Origin: Sphingomonas radiodurans
GTDB taxonomy: Bacteria; Pseudomonadota; Alphaproteobacteria; Sphingomonadales; Sphingomonadaceae
Length of the DNA: 64,000 nt
NCBI RefSeq assembly: GCF_020866845.1
Contig: NZ_CP086594.1
Coordinates: 3,562,001-3,626,000, forward strand
Reading direction: 5' to 3'
Shown piece by piece: positions 53,410 through 61,702 of this stretch (position 1 is the first letter of the stretch; the number at the start of each line of letters is the position of its first letter). The notes under the pieces are model-generated. The model saw nothing but the letters and a program-made list of their open reading frames with translations. It did no database searches and had not been told where the DNA came from. The position numbers were made by a program, and so were the translations under genes.

Positions 53410-56400
53410 TCACGCGGCGATGCCGCTGCCCCAGATCGCGGCGTTCAGATCCTTGAGTACTTCCCCTAGCCCGGAGTCGAACTCGCGGTCGACCACCGCA
53501 AAGCCGCCGGCCTGCGCAAACAGTGGATCGGACAGGATCTCGGGATCGCCGACGGGCTGCGCGCGCAGCACGCGGCCGATGCGGTTGAGCCACTGCTTCT
53601 GCTTGGCGGACCAAGCGCGGCTTGCGATGATCCGATGGACGCCGTTGTCGACGCGAGCCTCGTAGGGGACGAGCGGATCGCCGAGCGCCGCCTGGCGAAC
53701 AAAACCAATGATGTGCGCGGCGATATCGGCATTGCGCGCGCTGCCATAGGCGCGGCGGAGCGCTGCCTCGGAGAAGCCCTTGCCGTCAAGCAGGATTGCC
53801 AGCTCCTTCAACTCCTTGCGGGTTAGCTCGCGCGGGCGCTGGGTGGCGGCGATCATCGCCGGCACCGCATTCATATTCGCGCGGACATAGGCCTCGAAGC
53901 TTTCGATATAATCGCTCGGTGTCGCCTTCTCGCCGAAATTGTCCTCGACCGAGACGAGCTCGTCGTCATGCTCGGAGATGTAGATGCCGTCGCGCTTGCC
54001 CGCAGGATTCGCCGCGTCGAGCACTGTCGCGAGCGACGGGTGTTGGCGGAACAGCGCGATCGTCTCGGCGGGCGTCGCATCCTTGAGCCGGTCGGCCAGC
54101 GCGCCGAGCGGGCCGAGCACAGTCTCCAGCGCCTCACGGCGATCCTCGCTGATATATTTGGTGCGCTGGCGCAGCTTGACGACGATCTGGTCGCGGACGA
54201 ACGCGCGGTCCTCGTCGCTCGATGCCCGCTCGATGTCGCCGACCAACGTCGCGAAGGTCAGGCCGGGATCGACCACCACAGGGCGCATGTCGGTGACGTC
54301 CTGCAGGTTGGCATTGATGTCGACCGCATCAAAGATGCGGAAATACTCCTTGCCGATCTCATCACACCGCCGCGTCGCGCGGCCAATCATCTGGTCGTAG
54401 AGGATGCGGCTGTTCACCCGGCGTACGAACACCAAGTTGGTGATCGCGGGCACGTCAATGCCGGTGGTCAGCAGATCAACCGTGACGACGTACTTGGGGC
54501 GCGGATCGTTCTTGAATGCCTTGATCCGGTCGAGCGGCTTGTCGATCGATCCAGTGATCTTTTCAACCAAGTCGTGTGGCTGCGGGCCATAGTCGGCAAT
54601 CAGTGCGGCGCGAAGTTCTTCGATGAGTATATCCGCATGATCGTCGCGGGCGGCGAACAGTAGCGTCTTGCCGGGCTGGTCAGGCGGGCACTCGGCGGCA
54701 ATTGCCTCGGCCACCGCGCGGTTGAAGGCGCGGGTGTAGACCTTCTTGTTGAACTGGGCGATTTCGAAGTCGACCTGATCCTCGAGATCAAACAGGTCGA
54801 TCTGCCCGGTGCGCGGGTCGAAGATGTTCACCTCCTCGCCCTGGTCAAAGCTGATGCCGGTCTGGCTGAGCGCAGTGGTAATGCGGCGCGGCGGGCGATG
54901 GTCGATCAGGAAGCCGTCGATCACCGCTTGCCGGTAGCCGTACCGAAATACCGGCGGGCCGAATATCTCGCGGGTGTGGAGCGCCGGGGTCGCGGTCAGG
55001 GCGACCTTCTTCGCATCAAAATAGTCGAGGACGCGGCGATAGGCAGACAGATAATCGTCGAGGTCACGGAAGCCGAGGTCGTCCTCACGCAGTTCGGCGT
55101 CGAGCGTGTAGCCGCGATGGGCCTCGTCGACGATGATCAGGTCGTAGGTTCCCGGCGTCGGCCGATCCGCGCTGGGGTCATCAAAGACGCGACGGACCAT
55201 GGCCTGCACGGTTGCGACCTGCACACGGTCGGTCGCCTCCGGGAACTTGCATGCCATGTCGGCGACGGGGAAGACTTGGTCGAACTTGTAGAAGCCGTTG
55301 GTGTCGGTCGTGCTCATCGCGTCGAGCGTCTGGCGCCCCAGCGCGTTGCGATCGACGAGGAAGAGAATGCGGCGAAAGCGCTGCGTCCGAAGCAGCTCGT
55401 ACATCAGCGCGATGGCGAGCCGCGTCTTTCCGGTGCCGGTCGCCATCGCCAGCAGAATATGGTCCTGCCCCCGCGCAACCGCCTCTTCTACCGCCTCGAT
55501 CGCTTCCTTCTGATAGGGGCGCAAACCCGTGACCCCGAGCTCTCGATCGGCGACGATCTGCGTGTCCTCGCAAATCCGCTGTTCAAGCTTCTCGGTGAGA
55601 TCCCGCGGGCTGAACCATTCGCTTAACGCGCGCGGTGCGGAGCGAGTGCGTGCGTCCCAGAACCAGATCCCCGACTTGGTAGCGAGTTGCTTTATATACG
55701 GGCGGCCGTTGGTCGCGAAGACGAGCGGCACACGGAAGCGGTCGTCGCCGTCCGCCCACGGTCCTCCAGACGGGAGTTCATCTAGCGTGAGCGTGATGTC
55801 GCGAGCATAGCGCTTACCCTGTCCAATTCGGCCAGGCACATCGCGGACCTGTCGCTTTGCCTCAACCAAGCCAACACAACGGCCATCCACGAATAGAGCG
55901 TAATCAACAGGACCGCTCCTTGTCGGCCATTCTGCAATGGCCATCGATTTTCCGTACTCGGGTCTCGCCCCGGCGGCGTGGCGCAGGACGACGCTGTCGA
56001 CGATCCACCCCGCGTTCCGCAGCTGCTCATCGATGATGACGCGAGTGGTCGGCTCATCGAGCTCGGCTTGCTCTGCACGTTCCGCGCCGATGCGGGCAAG
56101 CAGGTCCAGCTGCTGCGGCGGGGCCGCCATCGCTTGCGCTTGGGTTGATGCCAGCGATTGCTCCGCTGCGCGAAGCGCGGCTTCGGTCTCGGCGGCATAA
56201 CCCTCCCAGAAGGCTCGGTCCTTGGCCTCCCGGCTCGCCTGCTCTGCCAGGAGCGTTCGCTCGGCCTCGGCTTGCTGAGCCGCAAGACGGGCCTTCGCCT
56301 CAGCGTCCGCCCCGCTGGCTACGACTTTGCGGAGCGCTTCCAGTTCGAGACGAAGCGCGGTGGTCGCGTCCGCCGGCGGGGTGGGCGGGATGAACGCGCC

Positions 56401-56802
56401 CGGCTTGAACGAAGGTGCCGTCTCATAAGTCTGATGAAACCAGACTCCGATCGCACGTGCTATTTTCAGGGAGGTCAGCGCCTCAGAAGCCGTCCCTCGG
56501 TCCTCATGCGCCGCGACGTTGCCGATCTGCTTGAGGTGGAAGAACAGGTCGGCCATCTCGCGCGGCAGTACCGAACGAGCCCGGAGCGTCCGCAGCACAT
56601 CGTCGAAGGTTGCCGCGCCGCCCGATAATAGTGCGTGGCGGGCGGCGACATCCTTGGCAATGAACTCGGCAAACTGGCGTAATTTGACCAATGCGGTAGG
56701 AGGATCGCTGGCGAAGTAACGCTCTGCCAGGGCGCCTAATTTTGTCAGCTGGGGGCTATGCGCTTCCAAAAAGCCAAAATTGCTGAGCACGTCCCCCATC
56801 AT
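53410..56802 (-). CDS. hsdR: Type I restriction endonuclease subunit, DUF4145-type N-terminus
   Basis: About 1130 residues. The N-terminus (about 25-110, LRQFAEFIAKDVAARHAL... with NVAAHEDRG) matches the DUF4145 helical domain found on some HsdR proteins. A coiled coil follows (about 150-225), then the nuclease core with D302 (VDYALF) and E316-A-K318 (LVEAKRQ), Walker A ATGTGKT at about 456-462, DEAH at about 561-564 and helicase motifs III-VI (LTATPAL, IGRATRR). The C-terminal helical region is that of HsdR. The ATG at 56802 is preferred over a GTG at 56808. Confidence 0.93.
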   Translation of the reverse strand: MMGDVLSNFGFLEAHSPQLTKLGALAERYFASDPPTALVKLRQFAEFIAKDVAARHALLSGGAATFDDVLRTLRARSVLPREMADLFFHLKQIGNVAAHEDRGTASEALTSLKIARAIGVWFHQTYETAPSFKPGAFIPPTPPADATTALRLELEALRKVVASGADAEAKARLAAQQAEAERTLLAEQASREAKDRAFWEGYAAETEAALRAAEQSLASTQAQAMAAPPQQLDLLARIGAERAEQAELDEPTTRVIIDEQLRNAGWIVDSVVLRHAAGARPEYGKSMAIAEWPTRSGPVDYALFVDGRCVGLVEAKRQVRDVPGRIGQGKRYARDITLTLDELPSGGPWADGDDRFRVPLVFATNGRPYIKQLATKSGIWFWDARTRSAPRALSEWFSPRDLTEKLEQRICEDTQIVADRELGVTGLRPYQKEAIEAVEEAVARGQDHILLAMATGTGKTRLAIALMYELLRTQRFRRILFLVDRNALGRQTLDAMSTTDTNGFYKFDQVFPVADMACKFPEATDRVQVATVQAMVRRVFDDPSADRPTPGTYDLIIVDEAHRGYTLDAELREDDLGFRDLDDYLSAYRRVLDYFDAKKVALTATPALHTREIFGPPVFRYGYRQAVIDGFLIDHRPPRRITTALSQTGISFDQGEEVNIFDPRTGQIDLFDLEDQVDFEIAQFNKKVYTRAFNRAVAEAIAAECPPDQPGKTLLFAARDDHADILIEELRAALIADYGPQPHDLVEKITGSIDKPLDRIKAFKNDPRPKYVVTVDLLTTGIDVPAITNLVFVRRVNSRILYDQMIGRATRRCDEIGKEYFRIFDAVDINANLQDVTDMRPVVVDPGLTFATLVGDIERASSDEDRAFVRDQIVVKLRQRTKYISEDRREALETVLGPLGALADRLKDATPAETIALFRQHPSLATVLDAANPAGKRDGIYISEHDDELVSVEDNFGEKATPSDYIESFEAYVRANMNAVPAMIAATQRPRELTRKELKELAILLDGKGFSEAALRRAYGSARNADIAAHIIGFVRQAALGDPLVPYEARVDNGVHRIIASRAWSAKQKQWLNRIGRVLRAQPVGDPEILSDPLFAQAGGFAVVDREFDSGLGEVLKDLNAAIWGSGIAA

Positions 56803-57104
56803 GGACACATAGCACTGGAGGCGTTTGGCTCAACCCGGGAGGGCTCTCCGTATCAATTCCGCTCGACCGTTGAACCGGAACGAAACAGGTCTGTCGAATT
56901 GCTGCTTCGCTGCTGCTAAAGCCGCTTAGCGAAACTCCCAAATCGGGGAACCGGCAGGAGATTGGGAAAGTCGGTAAACGGGCCCTTCGATCCTGGCCGA
57001 CATAGAAATTCTCAAGCAAATACAGCGGCAAGAATACTTTTGTAGCGTCCATCCGCAGCATGCGGGTAATGTGAGAGGGCTTTTTGATTGAAGCGGTACG
57101 CGCG

Positions 57105-58313
57105 CTAGAGCAAGCTTGCGAGTGCGTTGCGGCGGTAGAAATGGAGTGTTGGTAGCTCGGCGCGTACCGTTTCAATCAAGTCGCCCTGCTCGGTCGGTTT
57201 GACGGAAGCGAAGGCAAGCTCAGCGGCGTGTGCCGTGGCTTCGATACGATCGGCATCACCGAACCGAACCTTGTCGACTAGTATCCCGCCCTCCGCGATG
57301 AAGACGGCATGACGAACGGCAGTGTCCCGCATCCTTGGCGGTACTCTCCCGACGATCTCTGCGATCGGTCGACACTCCCGACCAAACCGACTGAGCGCTA
57401 GACGACCTTCGCTGGTATGCAGATCAATCGCTGCGGCCGGGAAGCCTGCAATCATACCCGTGTCAGGTAACGGCGTCCGAGTGATCGTGATCGTTGGCTC
57501 GTCCTTCACGATCGCCCCGATCGGCAGCATTGAGACAAACATTGCATCACTGATTCGGGCGGCGGCACGATTGGCGACGTAGTATAGGATGAGCGGGTCG
57601 TGCCGAGCAGACATTAGACGGAAGAAGTCGCGACGGTCACTAGCGAGCGTCGGCATCGTGACTCCGCGAAAGCTCGACGTACCGGCCAGTAGCCAAGCGG
57701 CGACCATCCGCTCGGCACTAGTAGCGTTCATGTCGAGTGCGGCAGTGGAAAGTTCTTGGACGCCCGCCCTGGCTAACCGTTGCTTCAGGGCATCAAGTGT
57801 ACGGTCATAATCCGCGATCGAGATTAGGTCGCACGCCAATCGCGATTTCGGGCTAATCGCCAATAGATAGGCGAGATACGCCGCGAGTTCGTCGGTCGCA
57901 CCGTGCTCTCGCATGGCCTTGTTACCCATCGCCGCCAGCGCCATCCCAACAGCTAGCAGGTTGCCGATGCCGACATCCTCGACCGCGCAAACTGCCAAGC
58001 GCCGAAAGACCTGATCGGTGTCGAGGCCGCATCCCTGCTGGGCAAAGCGCATTGCGCCTTCGGCATCGCCGCGCCGGATCGACTTCTGCAACGCGCTGAT
58101 GTTGATGAAGCGGTATGTGGCCGGGATCGGAGCGGGTAGGGGCGGTGCTTTGAACGATGCCCGGCCAGCGGCAAGGTGCTCGCAGAATAGCCGATCGAAG
58201 CTGGCGAGGATTTCGCGACGGACAAGGCCGTCGGCGCCAACCATCCGGTCACTGATTGGTCGGTATAGGCATGGCTGGTGAAGCTCGGCCATCGAGGCCC
58301 AGATATCGAACAT
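57105..58313 (-). CDS. RarA/MgsA C-terminal-like helical protein without an AAA+ domain
   Basis: 402 residues. Residues 72-120 (SALQKSIRRGDAEGAMRFAQ and RRLAVCAVEDVGIGN) match the C-terminal helical domain of RarA/MgsA, where the family reads SALHKS-R and ASEDVG. No Walker A or AAA+ domain precedes it. The rest of the chain is Ala/Leu-rich with no known motif. The GGAGA sequence seven bases before the ATG supports the start at 58313. A perfect inverted repeat lies just upstream. It may be a defence or regulator component, but the role is not known. Confidence 0.6.
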   Translation of the reverse strand: MFDIWASMAELHQPCLYRPISDRMVGADGLVRREILASFDRLFCEHLAAGRASFKAPPLPAPIPATYRFINISALQKSIRRGDAEGAMRFAQQGCGLDTDQVFRRLAVCAVEDVGIGNLLAVGMALAAMGNKAMREHGATDELAAYLAYLLAISPKSRLACDLISIADYDRTLDALKQRLARAGVQELSTAALDMNATSAERMVAAWLLAGTSSFRGVTMPTLASDRRDFFRLMSARHDPLILYYVANRAAARISDAMFVSMLPIGAIVKDEPTITITRTPLPDTGMIAGFPAAAIDLHTSEGRLALSRFGRECRPIAEIVGRVPPRMRDTAVRHAVFIAEGGILVDKVRFGDADRIEATAHAAELAFASVKPTEQGDLIETVRAELPTLHFYRRNALASLL

Positions 58314-58323
58314 AAAAAGTCTC

Positions 58324-58339
58324 CGAGGTTGTTACCTCG
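58324..58339. promoter_or_regulatory. Inverted repeat before the RarA-C-like gene
   Basis: Perfect CGAGGT-TGTT-ACCTCG, ending ten bases before the ATG of the gene at 58313. It could be an operator, perhaps for the XRE protein encoded nearby, or a short RNA hairpin. No second copy was found near the XRE gene. Confidence 0.4.
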
Positions 58340-58396
58340 AAGGCGTAGGGGTCTTGACTCGACTGGATAGGAGTATTTGATTAGCTGACGGGCGCG

Positions 58397-58936
58397 CTAG
58401 CGAATGTCTATTATCTTCAACGCTGCTTCTCCCTGCTGGTCGACGGAAACAATTGCATTGTTGGTCATGACCGCGCCAAACCCGTTTTTCGCGCGATACG
58501 TCACACCAACGATCCAGCCCGGGCTGCCATCGTCGGTCTTTCCTGGCATCGCACTCGCGCCTACAAGTTCAAACGATGCGGGGTCGTTCAGCCGCTGTTT
58601 TACCGCCTCTGCAGCAGTTCCTTCCGCTCGATATTCAAGGACGGCTAGTTTGTCGGATGAAGCCTTCCGCCCAGCTTCAACGCGTTCGCTCGGCGTGAGA
58701 GGCTGCGCAGCCTGCTGCCGGGTACACGTCCAAAGCAACACAAGAACGGTCAGGATTGCCAATCCGCTAACGTACGGTGCCGCCATCTTGGCCCGCTTCT
58801 CGAACGCGGCTTGCTTTTCCAACTGCCCTTCGGAGAAGGCATGCCCACATCGGCGACAGGCTTTAGCGGCGCTCGGCACGTCGCCAAGGCAGTTGGGACA
58901 CTGCATCGTCCCCACTCGCATGCGGGACTTCCGCAT
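58397..58936 (-). CDS. Zinc-ribbon membrane protein
   Basis: About 179 residues. It has an N-terminal zinc ribbon (CPNCLGDVPSAAKACRRCG), a basic segment, one membrane helix (about 65-85) and a soluble C-terminal part (about 110-179) with VSVDQQGEAALKIIDIR. The start at 58936 is supported by AGGAG eight bases upstream; an ATG at 58906 begins right at the ribbon. The function is unknown. It is in a group with an XRE regulator and a RarA-C-like protein. Confidence 0.7.
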   Translation of the reverse strand: MRKSRMRVGTMQCPNCLGDVPSAAKACRRCGHAFSEGQLEKQAAFEKRAKMAAPYVSGLAILTVLVLLWTCTRQQAAQPLTPSERVEAGRKASSDKLAVLEYRAEGTAAEAVKQRLNDPASFELVGASAMPGKTDDGSPGWIVGVTYRAKNGFGAVMTNNAIVSVDQQGEAALKIIDIR

Positions 58937-59079
58937 CCATCGGTCTCCTGAAGTTAATTGCCAGTTCGTCAGAAGCGTAGCCACCGAGAACGAGCACGCA
59001 AGTGGTTTGCGGATGATCTCAATTCCGTAAGTCTGATCGGTGTCTCACTTGTGCACACGTCCCTACTTCGGGGGACAGA

Positions 59080-59415
59080 ATGGCGGAGCTTCGAAAACGT
59101 TTTGGGAGATTGGTTGCTGCCCACCGAAAGCGGCGGCGGATGACCCAGGAGGCGCTCGCCCAGGCTTCCGAGCTTTCCGTCGATATGATCGGCCGGATCG
59201 AAGCAGGCGCGACGGGTGCCAGTTTCCCATCCATTGAGCGTCTGGCTACTGCACTGAATATTGACCCGGCGCAGCTCTTTACCACCGAGCTTGCAGCTGA
59301 CGCGACGACCCGCCCGGTTCTAGCGGAGCTTACCGCACGGCTCGCCAGCTTGACCGACCGCGACATCAAATGGGTGGATCAAGTTCTCGACGCGGCCCTA
59401 AAGCCCCGGGGTTAG
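59080..59415 (+). CDS. XRE-family transcriptional regulator
   Basis: 111 residues with one helix-turn-helix domain (about 6-65: RRRMTQEALAQASELSVDMIGRIE, SIERLATALNI). The GGGGA ribosome-binding site is six bases before the ATG. Its stop overlaps, by three bases, a convergent small frame. It probably controls a neighbouring gene, possibly the reverse transcriptase locus or the zinc-ribbon group. Confidence 0.9.
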   Translation: MAELRKRFGRLVAAHRKRRRMTQEALAQASELSVDMIGRIEAGATGASFPSIERLATALNIDPAQLFTTELAADATTRPVLAELTARLASLTDRDIKWVDQVLDAALKPRG

Positions 59416-59624
59416 CGATAGGCAAGTGTCGCCATCACTGCTTGTCCGGCATGACTCCTATTGCGGGGAGGGCAGGCGAACAGCTTGATCTCACGGTGAG
59501 CTAGCCATCGAAATTCAGCGTAGCGCGGCACCATCACGGTCTGAGGGCCAAGAGCGACTGCGCGGGCAACTGCAGCGAGACCGTTGTTCAAATTTCCCGT
59601 TGCTGCTCCAACTGCATCAAACAC
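59412..59624 (-). CDS. Small ORF downstream of the reverse transcriptase
   Basis: 70 codons from a GTG at 59624, with a coding look (FDAVGAATGNLNNGLAAVARAV, then RWLAHREIKLFACPPRNRSHAGQAV). It lies in the same direction as the reverse transcriptase and about 100 bases behind it. I recognise no family. A 9-base inverted repeat brackets it (AGCGATAGG at 59414-59422 and CCTATCGCT at 59715-59723). It may be a small partner protein, or part of a structured RNA locus. Confidence 0.35.
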   Translation of the reverse strand: MFDAVGAATGNLNNGLAAVARAVALGPQTVMVPRYAEFRWLAHREIKLFACPPRNRSHAGQAVMATLAYR

Positions 59625-59701
59625 GCCGCATATGCGGAGGATCGGTCGCGGCTTGGGACCATCTCATTCGCCCACCATTGGCATAAGATCCCGGGTCGGT
59701 A

Positions 59702-59720
59702 GATAGGCGTTATACCTATC
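59702..59720. repeat. Short hairpin after the reverse transcriptase gene
   Basis: GATAGG-N7-CCTATC, ending one base before the reverse transcriptase stop codon in the reverse sense. It overlaps the right arm of the longer 9-base inverted repeat. Perhaps a terminator-like or RNA structure; there is no T-run. Confidence 0.4.
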
Positions 59721-59721
59721 G

Positions 59722-60879
59722 CTATGATGGCTGCTGAGAAGGGTGTTTTCCGCTCAGCATCAAAGATTTGCGAAGCGCCCGAGCGCCACTTAGGTAGTGA
59801 GCTCCGATGTTCGTATCGACCATAAACAGCTGGTTCGGCACCCGCTCCCACACTGGAAACGCGCTTACCCATGCATCGCGGTACGCATCCGACTCTGCGG
59901 CTTCTTCCTCAAAGGTGACCCTAGCAACCCTGTCAACAAAGCGTAGTTCAAAGCGGTCGAATGCCTTACGCGACGGGGTCACGTAAACACCTCCGCCGAA
60001 CCGTCTCTTCCGGCGGCGAAGTTGGTAGCCGAGAAAGTTTATAGGCTGGCCTAGGTGAGCAACTCGAGACTTTAGGAGCAGCGGCCCGGCAGGGTGAACT
60101 CCAAAGAGTTCATGCAGGTTCTGTTCGATCGCCTTCGCATGCGCCTCGCTGGGCGCTCCAACAAGAATATCGTCGGCGAACGAGAGCACGGGGGCGTCAT
60201 CGATCTGGCCGATCGACATCTCGATCAGCTTGCCGGCGATGTAGCTGGATGCGAGCGACCCCTGCGGAAGCCCATGACGGACCGCTGGCTCGAACGCTTC
60301 TGTGTGGATAACCTCCATAGTGTCACTGACAAGAATGCAGTGTTCGATGACACTCCTCGGCAGCGGGATGGTTGCTAGAAGCCCCTCACGATTGAAAGAG
60401 CCAAAGCAGTTCTCAATGTCAGCTGTTACAAACCATCGTGGTCCTCCCTTTTTGGTAGCTAGTGCCATGAACTCCTCAACCGCGCGGGTTCGGCCCCAGC
60501 CACGTTGGGCGTAGTCGAACCTCAGCGGACCCCAGATCGCCTGAACAATCAGAACCGCAAGCTTCTGGAGGGCTCTGCGACGAAGGCCAAAGCTTGTGAT
60601 CGGGCGACGGCCGCCTTCCGGCTTGCGCTTCAAGTAGAAGTAAGCCGGCTCGCCGCAATCAGCACGGGGGTTCAGACCAGCCGCCAACTCCCGCGCGGCC
60701 TGCATCGACATCGCGTCCTCGGGGGCGAGAGCATGCGAGCCGAGGACCAGACAGCAGAGCCTAGCATCCACGGACCTCAACAGCTTCCGTACGACCGCAA
60801 CACGCTTTCTCGCATAGTCGTCTGGGGTGTCCGCGAGTTTGTTGAGGAGCGTCAGGAACTGCCCGGCGTGCTCCTGCAA
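59722..60879 (-). CDS. Reverse transcriptase, unclassified defence-type
   Basis: 385 codons. The reverse transcriptase motifs are all present: VTADIENCF (catalytic Asp at 154), GLPQGSLAS (203-211), catalytic FADD at 234-237 and NFLGYQL (291-297). The FADD instead of YADD, and the lack of retron NAxxH and VTG signatures, argue against a retron. It may be one of the unknown-group or DRT defence reverse transcriptases. The start is weak: TTG at 60879 has no ATG nearby, and an internal ATG at 60711 would give 329 codons. The gene overlaps the truncated integrase frame by 28 bases. Confidence 0.85.
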   Translation of the reverse strand: MQEHAGQFLTLLNKLADTPDDYARKRVAVVRKLLRSVDARLCCLVLGSHALAPEDAMSMQAARELAAGLNPRADCGEPAYFYLKRKPEGGRRPITSFGLRRRALQKLAVLIVQAIWGPLRFDYAQRGWGRTRAVEEFMALATKKGGPRWFVTADIENCFGSFNREGLLATIPLPRSVIEHCILVSDTMEVIHTEAFEPAVRHGLPQGSLASSYIAGKLIEMSIGQIDDAPVLSFADDILVGAPSEAHAKAIEQNLHELFGVHPAGPLLLKSRVAHLGQPINFLGYQLRRRKRRFGGGVYVTPSRKAFDRFELRFVDRVARVTFEEEAAESDAYRDAWVSAFPVWERVPNQLFMVDTNIGAHYLSGARALRKSLMLSGKHPSQQPS

Positions 60880-61331
60880 CTCCGCGCGTATCTGCCGCTT
60901 TGATCCAGCGATGCCTGCGCCTGCGTAAGCACCAACCCCGTGAAGTTAACTTCAGCGACTTGGCCGCGGAGATCTCTCTCGACCTCCATGGAGAGGGCAA
61001 GTTGCTCCTCCTGCTCCATTTCCGAATTGGCGGTTCTCGGCACGAACCCGCCTCGCCGTTCAGTCTCGTCGATCAGATCGTTGAAGCAGAGTTGTATGAC
61101 GAGCTGCGCTTCAGCTCGCCCATAGGCCTGTGTCACAATCACGTCGAATGCCTCCATCACCCGAGCCGCGTAGCGGGCCACGAGCCGACGAGCGTGAGAC
61201 GGCGAGCAGGTCCCGAGGGATCGCCGGATCTCGCTTAGTTCGAGCCGCGGCCGAACGGCGGCAGGCACCCGCATGCGCAGGTGGAAAACCCCGTTCCGGC
61301 GTTGAAGGTGTGGAGCACGGCTTCCGCTCAT
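60852..61331 (-). pseudogene. Truncated tyrosine recombinase (integrase) N-terminus
   Basis: About 160 codons starting MSGSRAPHLQRRNG. They resemble the DUF6538-type N-terminus of tyrosine recombinases (VFHLRMRVPAAVRP, LEIRRSLGTCSP, RYAARVMEAFDV). The reading frame ends at 60852 before any catalytic domain (no R..H-x-x-R..Y). The homology fades near QASLDQSG and the reverse transcriptase starts in another frame there. The element integrase has therefore lost its core, and the island is probably no longer able to excise by itself. Confidence 0.8.
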
Positions 61332-61423
61332 CGCGGCGCACCCCGGCTGCGGCCCCACCAACCTTGGACCGACCCTGCCGATACTGTTCCCTCGGCAGCA
61401 AGGGACGGCGCGAGGCCGTGTAT

Positions 61424-61441
61424 GTACCACGTTGTGTACCA
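61424..61441. repeat. Two GTACCA motifs near the right end
   Basis: GTACCA at 61424 and 61436, twelve bases apart, between the integrase remnant and the tRNA-Tyr gene. They match the three motifs at the left end and may be recombinase arm sites. Confidence 0.45.
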
Positions 61442-61506
61442 CAACGGCGGCGGAGGGGAACGGCAATCTCGTAAACTTTTGAGTTGCCGTCTAAAAGCGC
61501 GAAAAA

Positions 61507-61523
61507 TGGTGGAAGGGACTGGA
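61507..61523. repeat. Right attachment site within the tRNA-Tyr 3' end
   Basis: The 17-base sequence TGGTGGAAGGGACTGGA is the last part of the tRNA-Tyr gene (minus strand, ending CCA). An exact copy lies at 39071-39087. Integration at the 3' end of a tRNA gene keeps the tRNA intact, as seen here. Confidence 0.88.
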
Positions 61524-61592
61524 TTCGAACCAGTGTACACTTGCGTGGGCAGATTTACAGTCTGCTGCCTTTAACCACTCGGCCACCCTTCC
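61507..61592 (-). tRNA. tRNA-Tyr (anticodon GUA)
   Basis: Class II tRNA with the long variable arm. The minus strand begins GGAAGGGTGGCCGAG and ends TCCCTTCCACCA. The anticodon loop is CTGTAAA, giving GUA. It serves as the attachment site for the island to its left. Confidence 0.95.
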
Positions 61593-61702
61593 ACCGGGCC
61601 GCTCGTCAAAGCGAGGGCGCGCAATGCCGAAGCGGGCGCGGCCTGTCAACGCGCTGTCATCATGGTTGCGCCTGTCGCGGCTGGCGCATAGCAGCGGCCG
61701 GG

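Noticed and set aside
59722-60879. Retron with msr-msd RNA
   Set aside because: The retron-type NAxxH and VTG signatures are not visible, and no upstream msr-msd structure was found; only an inverted repeat downstream remains.
39605-61523. Intact prophage
   Set aside because: No capsid, tail, portal or lysis genes were found. One terminase-like fragment is not enough.
61484-61702. N-terminal extension of the M28 peptidase
   Set aside because: The extension runs through the tRNA-Tyr gene; the signal peptide begins at 61703.
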